From positions 17,578 through 53,286 of the forward strand of contig JAPOYT010000110.1 of the NCBI GenBank assembly GCA_026706445.1: a stretch of DNA of 35,709 nucleotides, read 5' to 3'. The position numbers were made by a program, and so were the translations under genes. The DNA is from Chloroflexota bacterium (GTDB lineage: Bacteria > Chloroflexota > Anaerolineae > Aggregatilineales > Phototrophicaceae). A model generated the notes under the pieces. The model was not told where the DNA came from, did no database searches, and saw only the letters and a program-made list of their open reading frames with translations. The first letter of the stretch is position 1. Each line of letters opens with the position of its first letter. Positions 1-7,733 of the stretch are shown here, piece by piece.

Positions 1-652
1 CCAGCATCCAACTGCCGGCCGCGCCGCCAGTGACAGCGCTCAGCATCTTGTCCAGATCGACGCCGCCGGCCTGCGCGAAGAGCAGCGCTTCGCTCGCCGC
101 CAGCATGTTGACGACGCAAAGTATCTGATTCGACAGCTTGACCGTCTGCCCGGCGCCAGCCTCGCCGACGTGGGTGATGGTGCTGCCCATCGCCTCGAAG
201 CATGGCATGGCGCGGACGACATCCGTTTCGCTCCCGCCGATCATGATGCTGAGCGTGCCATTGGCTGCGCCCTCGCTGCCGCCGCTGATGGGCGCGTCGA
301 GCATAGATACGCCCTTCGCTTTGAGCTGCGCGCCGATCTCGACCGTGTTGACTGGATTGATCGTGCTCATATCGATCACCAGGTCGCCGGCGGAGGCGCC
401 GTGGATCACGCCGTCCTCGCCCAGGACGACCGCCTCGACATCGGGCGTGTCGCTGACGCAGATGATGATGATATCGCTGGCTTCCGCGGCCGCGCGCGGG
501 GAAGCGGCTGCGCCGGCGCCGCGTTCCACAAATGGGCCCATGCGGCTGGCCGTTCGGTTCCAGACTGTCACATCAAAGCCGGCTTTCATCAGGTTGTCGA
601 CCATGCCGCGGCCCATGATGCCCAAGCCGATAAATCCGATTTTCTCGCTCAT
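1..652 (-). CDS. 3-hydroxyisobutyrate dehydrogenase-family NAD(P)-dependent oxidoreductase (C-terminus cut by window edge)
   Basis: Beta-hydroxyacid dehydrogenase family (3-hydroxyisobutyrate / tartronate semialdehyde reductase type), which oxidises or reduces 3-hydroxy acids in the cytoplasm. The 217 visible residues start with the Rossmann dinucleotide motif GFIGLGIMGRGM at residues 5-16, the family signature. The substrate-binding segment DAPISGGSEGA lies near residue 120, and GQTVKLSNQ near residue 168 carries the expected catalytic lysine. The frame is open to base 1, so roughly the last quarter (the C-terminal helical domain) is outside the window. The ATG at 652-650 is preceded by AAGGA at good spacing. 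The exact substrate cannot be told from this fragment. No pathway partner is adjacent: the next gene is divergent. Confidence 0.9.
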   Translation of the reverse strand, partial: MSEKIGFIGLGIMGRGMVDNLMKAGFDVTVWNRTASRMGPFVERGAGAAASPRAAAEASDIIIICVSDTPDVEAVVLGEDGVIHGASAGDLVIDMSTINPVNTVEIGAQLKAKGVSMLDAPISGGSEGAANGTLSIMIGGSETDVVRAMPCFEAMGSTITHVGEAGAGQTVKLSNQILCVVNMLAASEALLFAQAGGVDLDKMLSAVTGGAAGSWML

Positions 653-754
653 ATTGCTTGTCCTTTTTTGCTTGCGCTCGTCTGAGTATTTGCGGGCAAT
701 GGTAACGCGAATGCGTGATGGGGTACAGGTCGAGAGCCTGGTTCAAATGTTCTA

Positions 755-783
755 TTGAGTTCGGCGGTGAAACAATTTATGCT
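755..783 (+). promoter_or_regulatory. Candidate sigma70-like promoter for the small membrane protein gene
   Basis: TTGAGT (755-760), 17 nt spacer, TATGCT (778-783). It lies in the divergent gap upstream of the gene at 841. Each box matches the consensus at about 4 of 6 positions, so this is a weak prediction. Confidence 0.3.
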
Positions 784-840
784 GAGACTACAACTAATGC
801 TGGCGTCCAAAAGCAATTGTCGATTCGATGGAGGCGGACC

Positions 841-1017
841 ATGCCCGAACTTGGAATAAACGAACTGGCAATAGTCGTACAGATTTTGCTCGGAATGATC
901 GTGCCCCTGGCCCTGCTTTACTGGATCATTCGCCGGGCCGTGCTTTCTGCCCTGCGCAAGTATCATCGCGAGCTTGACGAGGCGGGCGGCAAGAAAAAAG
1001 TGAATGCGGTGATCTAA
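841..1017 (+). CDS. Small single-pass membrane protein of unknown function
   Basis: 58-residue protein. One strongly hydrophobic segment (residues 8-28, rich in I, V, L) is followed by a basic stretch RRAVLSALRKYHR and an acidic/basic tail ending in KKK, giving the layout of a membrane-anchored peptide with a cytoplasmic tail. The ATG at 841 was chosen because GGAGG sits 7 nt upstream; an earlier in-frame ATG at 715 has no comparable site and would add an unconvincing polar stretch. I do not recognise a family. It is followed after 60 nt by another small gene on the same strand and may be cotranscribed with it. Confidence 0.6.
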   Translation: MPELGINELAIVVQILLGMIVPLALLYWIIRRAVLSALRKYHRELDEAGGKKKVNAVI

Positions 1018-1077
1018 GTGTTGGCGGCGGCTTGTGATAGCATAGACGCGTCGCCAATGTTGTCCTGAGGTTTTCGT

Positions 1078-1275
1078 ATGACTAATGAAGACATCCCGGT
1101 CGGCCGCATTGAACTTGAGAGGCGGGACATTGGGAGAACCGTAAACTTTGTCAGTGACCGTCAAGCCATCGAGGAAAACCGCCGGGCGATTGAAGAACTC
1201 CGGCAGGTGCTGCAGGCCATCATCGACCACTTGGGCGTACCGTACGCGCCGGCTGATCCCGCACCGGTAGAATAG
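1078..1275 (+). CDS. Small hypothetical protein with a helical core
   Basis: 65 residues, no recognised family. The N-terminal half is polar; residues 27-52 (beginning DRQAIEENRRAIEEL) look like a charged amphipathic helix able to form a short coiled coil, followed by a Pro-rich end. A GAGG sequence lies about 9 nt before the ATG. It is separated by 11 nt from the convergent oxidoreductase gene. Being short and without a known relative, it could be a chance frame, but the codon choice and ribosome site favour a real gene. Confidence 0.5.
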   Translation: MTNEDIPVGRIELERRDIGRTVNFVSDRQAIEENRRAIEELRQVLQAIIDHLGVPYAPADPAPVE

Positions 1276-1286
1276 TCAAACCGGAA

Positions 1287-4200
1287 CTAATCGCCAAGCG
1301 GAGCATATCCCAGCGCCCGAACCGCCTCCCAAAAGCGCTCGACATTGCCCAGTTTGACCTCGTCGTAACCGCGTATCATATCGGGCAGCGCCGCCAGCTT
1401 CGTGACCTGCGCGTAGTTTTCCTGGTTTAGCGTTTCCAGCGCGTCGAACACAAGCCGCCGATACTGGACGATCAACTCCCGTTCGGTCCGCCGCACACGA
1501 TCATAGCCGAAGAGGTCGAATGGCGTCCCGCGCAGGAAACGCAGCTGATGCAGCGCGCGATAGACCAGATCAAAAGAAGGCCCGACCTTGATCTTGCGCT
1601 TGAGCCCGAGCGCTTTCAAAATCGGCGGCTGGAGGTGGTAGCTCATCTTCGCGCGCGCGCCAAATTGCTCCGCCAGCGCCGTCCGCACTTCGCGCTTCAG
1701 GCTTAAGCGCGCCACTTCGTATTCGTCCTTGTACGCCATCAGCTTGAAGAGGTAGCGCGCAAAGGCTTCGCTCAAGTCGGTGGTAGCGGGGTTGAGGGCT
1801 TGTTCGGCCGCAATTACCCGCTGCACATCTTCGAGGTAGCGGCGCGCGTAGGTTTCGTTTTGGTAGGCGATCAGTTCCGGCACGCGAACCTCGAGCAGAC
1901 GCCTCAATTCGCCCCGCGCCTTCAGGGAGTCAATTTGCTTTTGCGCGGCTGCGGAAGCCTTTGGAACCGCCGCAACTGCGCCTGGCCGATTCAGCTGAAG
2001 GCTTTCCAGCCAGGCAGGATCAGCGACAGCCAGGCGGCCCGCGCGAAAGGCGTGCTGATTGTCTTTGGCTTTGACGCCGTTGAGCTCAATGGCGCGTTCG
2101 ATGGCGGCCGCCGACATTGGCAGCGTCCCCGCTTGATAGGCGGCGCCGATGACGATCATATTCGCCATCATGTGATCGTCAAACAGCGCTTCCGCCAAGC
2201 CGATGGCATCAAAGAAAACGTTGTCGCCAGCCAGGGTCTGGCGATTGATCAGCTCCAGCACGCGATCCGCTTCCGGGTACTCCACGGTGGTATCGCGCAC
2301 CATGGCGCCGGTCGGCACTTTGCTGGTGCTGACGATGGCGACGCTGCGCAGCGGATGAGCGCGGACCAAGTTCTTGCTTTCGGTCGCGGTCAGCGCATCA
2401 AAGACGAGGAAGGCGTCGGCGGAGGCCGCCCCTATCTTGGGCGCGATATCGATCGGGTCGTTGGTGATTTTCAAGTTGGAGACGACTGGTCCGCCTTTTT
2501 GGCTCAATCCGGTTTGATCCAGCGAGCGCACATGGAAACCATCCAAAGCCGCCGCTGTGCCCAGTACTTGATTCGAGGTGACGACGCCGGTGCCGCCGAT
2601 GCCCATGAAGAGAATATTGGCGCTACCGTTGACGCGGCGCTGCGGCTCGGCGATTTCGCGCGCTACCCGATAGCTTGGCTTTGCATCAGCGGCGCGCTGC
2701 TCGTCTGGAATCACGCTCATGAAGGCGGGGCAATTGCCTTCGAGGCAGGTGTAATCTTTATTGCAGGACGACTGATGGATCTGCGTCTTGCGCCCGAACT
2801 CGGTTTCGACTGGTTGTACGCTCAAGCAATTCGACACCGAGCCACAGTCGCCGCAGCCTTCGCAGATGGCTTCGTTGATGACGATGCGCAGCGCAGGATC
2901 GGGCGCGAATCCCCGCCGGCGTTTGCGCCGCAGATTGGCCGCGCATTCCTGGTCATAGACGAGCGCGGTAACACCGGGACTATCACGCAGGAGCAGTTGC
3001 GCTTCTTCCATCTGGTCGCGCGCCCAGACTTCCGCCCCCGGCGCCCAGGATGCGTCGGCTGGATAGCTATCCGGATCAGCTGAGACGACAATCGTCTTTT
3101 TGACCCCTTCAGCGTAAAGCAGGTGCGTAAGCTCAGGCACGGGCATCAAACCGTCAGCTGCTTGCCCGCCGGTCATCGCCACCGCCGAGTTGTAAAGGAT
3201 CTTATAGGTCATCTTGGTACCGGCGGCGGTCGCCTGTCGGATCGAAAGAGAACCGCTATGGGCGAAGGTGCCGTCGCCGATGTTTTGGAAGATGTGATCG
3301 ATATCGGTGAAGGTTTCGGCGCCGACCCAATTGGCGCCCTCGCCGCCCATCTGCGTGACGCCAGCCGTTTCTCGGTCCATCAAAATCGCCAGCGTATGAC
3401 AGCCGATCCCCGCGGCCGCCATCGAGCCTTCCGGCACTTTGGTCGAGCGATTGTGCGGGCAGCCTGAACAGAAATAGGGCGAACGCGCCACAATCGGTAT
3501 CGTGCCCAGGTCGGGCGCTCGGTTGATCTCGCGTAGCCGGCGCGCCAAAAGCGGCGCATCGACGCGTCCATTCAAACGCCGCGCCAATATGCGCGCAATT
3601 TCATCTGCGTCCAGTTCATTGTCGGCTTTGACCAGCTTATTGCCGTCTTCGTCCTTCTTGCCGACAATGCGCGGATGATGACTGCTGCCGTAGAGCGCTT
3701 CCTTGCAGAACGTTTCGATGAAGGAGCGCTTCTCTTCGATGACCAGGATTTCTTCCAAGCCCGCGGCGAATTCGCGAACGATAGCGGGCTCGAGTGGAAA
3801 GATCATGCCGAGTTTCAGCAGGCGGATGCCGGCGCGACCCAGCGCATCGTCATCTAAGCCAATCTCGAGCAAGGCGCTGCGCAGGTCGTACCAGGTTTTG
3901 CCGGCCGCGACGATGCCCAGCCAGGCATCGGCTGTGGGGACGGCGATCTCGTTGATGCGATTCGCCCGCGCGAAAGCCAAAGCCGCATCCAGCCGCGCGT
4001 CGTGGACCTCTTGCTCTTGCTGCAAGCTGTACGGCGCCAGCAAGTCCGGGTTTTGTCTCGGTCGCCAGCGCTGCCCGTTCAGCTTGAATTCGGGCTCGAT
4101 GATTTGGACGCGATCGAGACCGACTTCGACGCTGCTGTATTCATCGGCGACATCGGAGACGATCTTGAAGCCAACCCAAAGACCGCTGAAGCGCGACAAT

Positions 4201-4805
4201 GCGAAACCCTGCAAACCCATATCGAGGATCTCCTGCGCGCTCCCCGGATATAGAATTGGCATCAACGCATCGTAAAGGGCGACTTCCGAGTGCGAGGGGA
4301 TGGTGGACGATTTGCAAGAGGGGTCGTCACCGGCCAGCGCCAGCACACCGCCATGCTCGCCGACGCCGGCCAGGTTGGCGTGTTTGAAGGCGTCGCCGCT
4401 GCGGTCGACGCCGGGTCCCTTGCCGTACCAGATGCCGCAGACGCCGTCGTATTTGGGAGCGGGCAGCAGATTAACCGTCTGGCTGCCCATGATGGCGGTG
4501 GCGGCCAGCTCTTCATTCACCGCCGGCACGAAGCGGATGTGATGCTTTTCCAATAGCTTGGGAATGCGCTCCAGCACGAAATCCAGCGCGCCCAGGGGCG
4601 AGCCGCGATAACCGGTGATCAAGCTGGCGGTTCGCAATCCGCGCGCTTTGTCGGCTCGATGCTGGTCCATGGGCAGCCGCGCCAAGGCTTGCGTCCCGCT
4701 CATGATGATGGTTCCGCGAGCGGCGGTATAGCGATCTTCCAGCGTGAAGTCCGCACTTTTGCGCGGTTTTGTGATCGTCTCAGGCGGCGCCTGTTTTTCG
4801 AGCAT
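1287..4805 (-). CDS. Fused indolepyruvate:ferredoxin oxidoreductase (IorA-IorB type, single polypeptide)
   Basis: Oxidative decarboxylation of aryl (possibly branched-chain) 2-oxo acids to acyl-CoA in amino-acid catabolism. 1172 residues, as usual for the one-chain enzyme. The N-terminal half is the IorA-like TPP enzyme with FCSGCPHNRS near residue 445 and the TPP segment GGEGANWVGAE followed by NIGDGTFAHSG. Around residue 645 comes CEGCGDCGSVSNC and at about 680 CNKDYTCLEGNC, cysteines suited to an iron-sulfur cluster. From about 725 (FMGIGGTGVVTSNQVLG, SQKGGPVVSNL) it is the gamma/IorB domain, followed by a C-terminal domain of the kind found in these fusions. The ATG at 4805 has AGGA 6 nt upstream. 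A GTG 39 nt further up is in frame, but a TATAAA box at 4855-4850 would put the transcript start on top of it. No ferredoxin gene is adjacent. Confidence 0.93.
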   Translation of the reverse strand: MLEKQAPPETITKPRKSADFTLEDRYTAARGTIIMSGTQALARLPMDQHRADKARGLRTASLITGYRGSPLGALDFVLERIPKLLEKHHIRFVPAVNEELAATAIMGSQTVNLLPAPKYDGVCGIWYGKGPGVDRSGDAFKHANLAGVGEHGGVLALAGDDPSCKSSTIPSHSEVALYDALMPILYPGSAQEILDMGLQGFALSRFSGLWVGFKIVSDVADEYSSVEVGLDRVQIIEPEFKLNGQRWRPRQNPDLLAPYSLQQEQEVHDARLDAALAFARANRINEIAVPTADAWLGIVAAGKTWYDLRSALLEIGLDDDALGRAGIRLLKLGMIFPLEPAIVREFAAGLEEILVIEEKRSFIETFCKEALYGSSHHPRIVGKKDEDGNKLVKADNELDADEIARILARRLNGRVDAPLLARRLREINRAPDLGTIPIVARSPYFCSGCPHNRSTKVPEGSMAAAGIGCHTLAILMDRETAGVTQMGGEGANWVGAETFTDIDHIFQNIGDGTFAHSGSLSIRQATAAGTKMTYKILYNSAVAMTGGQAADGLMPVPELTHLLYAEGVKKTIVVSADPDSYPADASWAPGAEVWARDQMEEAQLLLRDSPGVTALVYDQECAANLRRKRRRGFAPDPALRIVINEAICEGCGDCGSVSNCLSVQPVETEFGRKTQIHQSSCNKDYTCLEGNCPAFMSVIPDEQRAADAKPSYRVAREIAEPQRRVNGSANILFMGIGGTGVVTSNQVLGTAAALDGFHVRSLDQTGLSQKGGPVVSNLKITNDPIDIAPKIGAASADAFLVFDALTATESKNLVRAHPLRSVAIVSTSKVPTGAMVRDTTVEYPEADRVLELINRQTLAGDNVFFDAIGLAEALFDDHMMANMIVIGAAYQAGTLPMSAAAIERAIELNGVKAKDNQHAFRAGRLAVADPAWLESLQLNRPGAVAAVPKASAAAQKQIDSLKARGELRRLLEVRVPELIAYQNETYARRYLEDVQRVIAAEQALNPATTDLSEAFARYLFKLMAYKDEYEVARLSLKREVRTALAEQFGARAKMSYHLQPPILKALGLKRKIKVGPSFDLVYRALHQLRFLRGTPFDLFGYDRVRRTERELIVQYRRLVFDALETLNQENYAQVTKLAALPDMIRGYDEVKLGNVERFWEAVRALGYAPLGD

Positions 4806-4849
4806 AGATGTCCTGACTGCCGCTGCGTATGCGGATTGTTTCACCTTCT

Positions 4850-4855
4850 TTTATA
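4850..4855 (-). promoter_or_regulatory. Candidate -10 box (TATAAA) of the indolepyruvate oxidoreductase gene
   Basis: TATAAA on the minus strand, about 45 nt before the preferred ATG at 4805, predicting a start of transcription near 4843. No good -35 at 16-18 nt was found, so support is partial. It matters mainly because it argues against the upstream GTG start. Confidence 0.3.
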
Positions 4856-4927
4856 ACAGATTACGCGGCGGATGGCATGAAAGTTGACGTATTGCCACTC
4901 GACGCCCAGCTAAAGCGCCCATTGCAG

Positions 4928-4992
4928 GGGCGGCCGGCGGTCAGTGTCGGCGGTCAGTGTCTGCGCGACCTACGCGCCCTATCAGGTCGCCC
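4928..4992. repeat. Hairpin repeat, 65 nt, carrying two nested 22 nt units
   Basis: Outer arms GGGCGGCC (4928-4935) and GGTCGCCC (4985-4992) pair with one G-T wobble. Between them lies one 22 nt unit split into 4936-4948 and 4971-4979, and inside it a second complete unit at 4949-4970. Removing both leaves a 21 nt hairpin like the simple copies elsewhere in the window. Length 65 = 21 + 2 x 22. It lies between the oxidoreductase start and the 3' end of the CopD-like gene. Confidence 0.85.
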
Positions 4993-5014
4993 GAATTCAA
5001 ATTTGCATTTCGGA

Positions 5015-5057
5015 GGGCGAGTCACCGCCGTCGGTCAGTGTCTGCGCGACCTCGCCC
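5015..5057. repeat. Hairpin repeat, 43 nt, carrying one 22 nt unit
   Basis: Arms GGGCGAG and CTCGCCC with the flank CTACA. The 22 nt unit occupies 5030-5051. Removing it gives exactly the 21 nt sequence present at 10994-11014 and 16571-16591, so those are empty sites of the same hairpin. The unit here is in the opposite orientation, relative to the hairpin, to the one at 31991-32012. Confidence 0.9.
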
Positions 5058-5082
5058 CTACAAGATCACATGGTATTGACCG

Positions 5083-5589
5083 TTAAATCGCCGTCAGCCA
5101 GGCGCTCGCCGCCAGGATCGAGATGGCGAGAACAGTAATTGTGAGTGTCAGGCGCCGTTCACGCCGCTGCAATCGCCGCCATTCATCAGCATCGCCAATC
5201 CCCCGTTCGCGCAGCAGGCTGTTTCGTTCCAGCGCCGGCGCCACCCCAAATTGCAAGATCAAGCCACATAGCGCCATCACGATGATCAAAATGTGCTTGA
5301 GCAGAAGCGCCTGGCTCCAGCGATTGCTGAAGCGCAGCAGGCCTTCGTAATTCGGATCGGTCGACATCTGCAGTAAGCCCGTGACGATGAGGACCGCCAG
5401 CGCCAGATTGCCGAGCAGCATGAAGCGTTTTCGCAGGCGCGTGAGAATCCGATAGAGGGCGGGCTGCTCGGCCAGCGCGCGATTCAACTCGGGCACGACG
5501 AGGAAAGTAATCAGCAGGATGCCGCCGATCCAAATCACCGTCGCGGCGATGTGGAAAAAAAGACTGAGCGCCAGCGCCGCTCCCGACAT
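5083..5589 (-). CDS. CopD-like four-helix integral membrane protein
   Basis: 168 residues with about four membrane segments: residues 4-34 (ALALSLFFHIAATVIWIGGI and on), 57-77, 99-118 and 147-167. The early FHIAATVIWIGG, with a His in the first helix and a W-x-GG turn, and a second His in KHILIIVMALCG resemble the CopD / copper-resistance-D family of membrane proteins, which may bind copper or haem. The ATG at 5589 has GGAGA just upstream; an earlier in-frame start at 5634 lacks a ribosome site and would put a polar leader before helix 1. Function beyond a membrane protein of this fold is uncertain. Hairpin repeats lie on both sides of the gene. Confidence 0.7.
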   Translation of the reverse strand: MSGAALALSLFFHIAATVIWIGGILLITFLVVPELNRALAEQPALYRILTRLRKRFMLLGNLALAVLIVTGLLQMSTDPNYEGLLRFSNRWSQALLLKHILIIVMALCGLILQFGVAPALERNSLLRERGIGDADEWRRLQRRERRLTLTITVLAISILAASAWLTAI

Positions 5590-5623
5590 GCTGTCTCCAA
5601 TATAGTAATGATAGGCGCTACGC

Positions 5624-5644
5624 GGGCGAGCCACCGGCTCGCCC
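5624..5644. repeat. Simple 21 nt hairpin repeat
   Basis: Perfect 9 bp stem GGGCGAGCC / GGCTCGCCC with a 3 nt loop, followed by TTACAG. It is identical to what remains of the 43 nt copy at 31978-32020 when its 22 nt insert is removed. It lies just upstream of the CopD-like gene. Confidence 0.85.
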
Positions 5645-5674
5645 TTACAGAATGCAATAAAATGATGCCTGTAG

Positions 5675-5695
5675 GGGTCAGCCGGTGGCTGACCC
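5675..5695. repeat. Simple 21 nt hairpin repeat, reversed, with compensated stem
   Basis: Stem GGGTCAGCC / GGCTGACCC, 9 perfect pairs, preceded by CTGTAG. Compared with the copy at 5624 it differs at two stem positions, and both changes are matched on the other arm. It lies 3' of the RraA-like gene (minus strand). Confidence 0.85.
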
Positions 5696-5724
5696 GTTGC
5701 AAGTGTTACGATCGGTCCCAGACG

Positions 5725-6486
5725 TCAGTATGCATCTGGCTGTGGGGTAGACCCCTTCCGCAGCCAGGCTTCGTATTCCTTCTGCGCTTCGTCGTTCAAG
5801 GGATAATACTTGTCCAGGCGACCGCCTTCTTCCAGCTTCATGCGGGAGAAAACTTCCCATTCCGCTTTTGCCGAGGCCGCCTCCGCCATTTCTTCGGCGA
5901 GCGCGAGGGGCAGGACCACCGCGCCGTCATCATCGGCTACGATGATATCGCCGGGCGCGACAAAGCAACCGGCGCAGGCGATCGGGACATTGACCGCATG
6001 GGGGAAGATATCGGTCTGCGTGTGGAAATTGGGCGTAACGCCGCGCAGCCACAAGCCCAGGTCGAGTTGTTGGACTTCCGGAAAATCACGGATGCAGCCG
6101 TCAATGACTACGCCTTTTCCGCCTTGGGCTTGGAATGAGGTCAGCATCATTTCGCCGAAGACGCCGCTGCTCATGCTGCCGCGCGCATCGACAACGATGA
6201 TGTCGCCCGGCTGGCAAGCCATGATGGCGCGGCGATGCAATTCGCGCTCGGGCGCGGCGGCGTATTCATCGCCCCAATGCAGATCTTCGCGCTTGGGCAT
6301 GAATTGCAGCGTCACCGCTTGCCCGCAGGCGGTAGCGCCCGGATTGAAGGGCGTCAAGCCGACCAGATGCGGATTGCGGATGCCCGCCTGCTTGGACAGC
6401 GCGCCGGCGATGGTGGCGGCGCCGATCTCGCGCAGCTTGTTCAGCGTCGCCCCTTCGATGCGATTGAAGTCGGCGAAATCTGTCAT
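5725..6486 (-). CDS. RraA-family protein (4-hydroxy-4-methyl-2-oxoglutarate aldolase-like)
   Basis: 253 residues of the RraA / HMG-aldolase / former dimethylmenaquinone methyltransferase family. Members either cleave 4-hydroxy-4-methyl-2-oxoglutarate or related 2-oxo acids with a divalent metal, or bind RNase E. The core motif is present: GEMMLTSFQAQGGKGVVIDG followed at once by CIRD, giving the conserved Gly, the substrate Arg and the metal-binding Asp. The body is longer than E. coli RraA (about 160 residues), with N- and C-terminal extensions typical of the catabolic enzymes, so an aldolase or decarboxylase role is more likely than RNase regulation. Start ATG at 6486. The gene is divergent from ychF, and the intergenic region holds a TATAAT box facing this gene. 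Confidence 0.85.
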   Translation of the reverse strand: MTDFADFNRIEGATLNKLREIGAATIAGALSKQAGIRNPHLVGLTPFNPGATACGQAVTLQFMPKREDLHWGDEYAAAPERELHRRAIMACQPGDIIVVDARGSMSSGVFGEMMLTSFQAQGGKGVVIDGCIRDFPEVQQLDLGLWLRGVTPNFHTQTDIFPHAVNVPIACAGCFVAPGDIIVADDDGAVVLPLALAEEMAEAASAKAEWEVFSRMKLEEGGRLDKYYPLNDEAQKEYEAWLRKGSTPQPDAY

Positions 6487-6525
6487 GGAAAGCCTTCAAC
6501 TCGTTATCACGTTCGTCAGTCGGCG

Positions 6526-6531
6526 ATTATA
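6526..6531 (-). promoter_or_regulatory. Candidate -10 box (TATAAT) for the RraA-like gene
   Basis: A perfect TATAAT on the minus strand, 40 nt before the start codon at 6486. The -35 region at the expected distance matches poorly. Confidence 0.35.
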
Positions 6532-6627
6532 CCATCTGCGCGCCGATGAAACGATGTCGCTGGCGGTTACACTTTCGCTCCTTTTGCCGTAAGATAGCGC
6601 GCATGCTGATTGTACGAGGAATGTCTC

Positions 6628-7728
6628 ATGAGCTTGAGCATCGGCATTGTTGGCTTGCCCAATGTCGGCAAGAGCACCCTATTCAACGCCTTGACCCGCG
6701 CCCAGAATGCCGTCGCCGCCAATTATCCGTTCAGCACCATTGAATCCAACCACGCGGTCGTGCCATTGCCCGATGGGCGCTTGACGCGCCTGCAGGGATG
6801 GGTCGGCGTCGAGCGGGCGATACCAGCCCGCGTTGACTTTGTTGATGTGGCCGGTCTGGTCAAGGGCGCGCACAAGGGCGAGGGCTTGGGCAACCGTTTC
6901 CTGGGGCATATCCGTCATGCAGACGCCATCGCCCACGTCGTGCGCTGCTTCGACGATGATAACGTGGTTCATGTCAACGAGGCGCCGCGCCCGGCTGACG
7001 ACATTGCCGTGATCAAAACGGAACTGGCGCTGGCTGACCTGCAGCAGTTGGAGCGGCGCCTGGAGAAGTTGGAGCGCGAGGTGAAAAGCGACCGCAGGCT
7101 GCAGGGTCAGCTGGACGTGGCGCGGCAGGTGGAAGCCTTCGTTGGCGAGGGGGCGCCGCTGCGAGAATTTGAAGGCAGCGATGAGCCGGCTTTTGTCGAG
7201 CTCGATTCCGAGATGCGCTTCCTCACAGCAAAACCGGTCATCTATGTCGCCAATGTCGACGAAGATGGATTGCAATATGGCAATGACTATTTGACAGCGA
7301 CGCGCGAGATTGCGGCCGCTGAGGGCGCCCTCGTACTCACTGTATGCGCCGGGCTGGAGCAAGAATTGGCTGTTCTTGGCGATGAGGAGCGGGCTGAATA
7401 TCTGAGTATGTACGGCTTGAGCGGCAGCAGCCTGGATCGATTGATCGCGGAGAGTTATCGCTTGCTTGGTTTGATTAGCTACTTCACCTACAACGAAAAT
7501 GAAACGCGCGCCTGGACGATTGGCCGCGGCTGGACGGCGCCGCAAGCGGCCGGCGTTGTGCACACTGATATGGAGCGAGGCTTCATCCGCGCCGAGGTGG
7601 CGCCCTTCGCCGTCTTCGAGCAGCATCAGGATCGCGGCGCGATTAGAGCGGCTGGCTTGCTGCAAGTCGAGGGTCGCGATTATGTCGTGCAGGACGGCGA
7701 TGTGATACTGTTTCGCTTCAACGTTTGA
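6628..7728 (+). CDS. ychF: YchF/Obg-family ribosome-associated P-loop ATPase
   Basis: 366 residues, the normal length of YchF (about 363). G1 is GLPNVGKST at residues 9-17; the YPFSTIE segment follows; G3 is DVAGLVKGAHKGEGLGNRFL. The G4 position reads NVDE in place of NKxD, the known YchF feature that relaxes guanine specificity so that ATP is used. The C-terminal part (YFTYNENETRAWTIGRG, GFIRAEV) is the TGS-like domain. It is a cytoplasmic protein that associates with ribosomes and is linked to translation and stress. The ATG at 6628 was chosen over an upstream TTG because GAGGA lies 7 nt before it and the protein then starts at the family's usual point. Confidence 0.97.
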   Translation: MSLSIGIVGLPNVGKSTLFNALTRAQNAVAANYPFSTIESNHAVVPLPDGRLTRLQGWVGVERAIPARVDFVDVAGLVKGAHKGEGLGNRFLGHIRHADAIAHVVRCFDDDNVVHVNEAPRPADDIAVIKTELALADLQQLERRLEKLEREVKSDRRLQGQLDVARQVEAFVGEGAPLREFEGSDEPAFVELDSEMRFLTAKPVIYVANVDEDGLQYGNDYLTATREIAAAEGALVLTVCAGLEQELAVLGDEERAEYLSMYGLSGSSLDRLIAESYRLLGLISYFTYNENETRAWTIGRGWTAPQAAGVVHTDMERGFIRAEVAPFAVFEQHQDRGAIRAAGLLQVEGRDYVVQDGDVILFRFNV

Positions 7729-7733
7729 GCGCG

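Noticed and set aside
649-1230. Minus-strand open frame of 193 codons upstream of the dehydrogenase
   Set aside because: It covers two small plus-strand genes with ribosome sites and shows no recognisable protein character.
1800-3083. Plus-strand open frame of 427 codons opposite the indolepyruvate oxidoreductase
   Set aside because: It is an antisense shadow in high-GC DNA; the minus strand has clear family motifs across the same region.
4928-5057. CRISPR-like array because of repeated words at regular spacing
   Set aside because: The repeated words are nested 22 nt units inside hairpins, with no spacer series, leader or cas genes.
5624-5695. Paired hairpins as a classical rho-independent terminator
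   Set aside because: The stems are strong but lack a following T run on either strand, and similar hairpins occur inside an operon.
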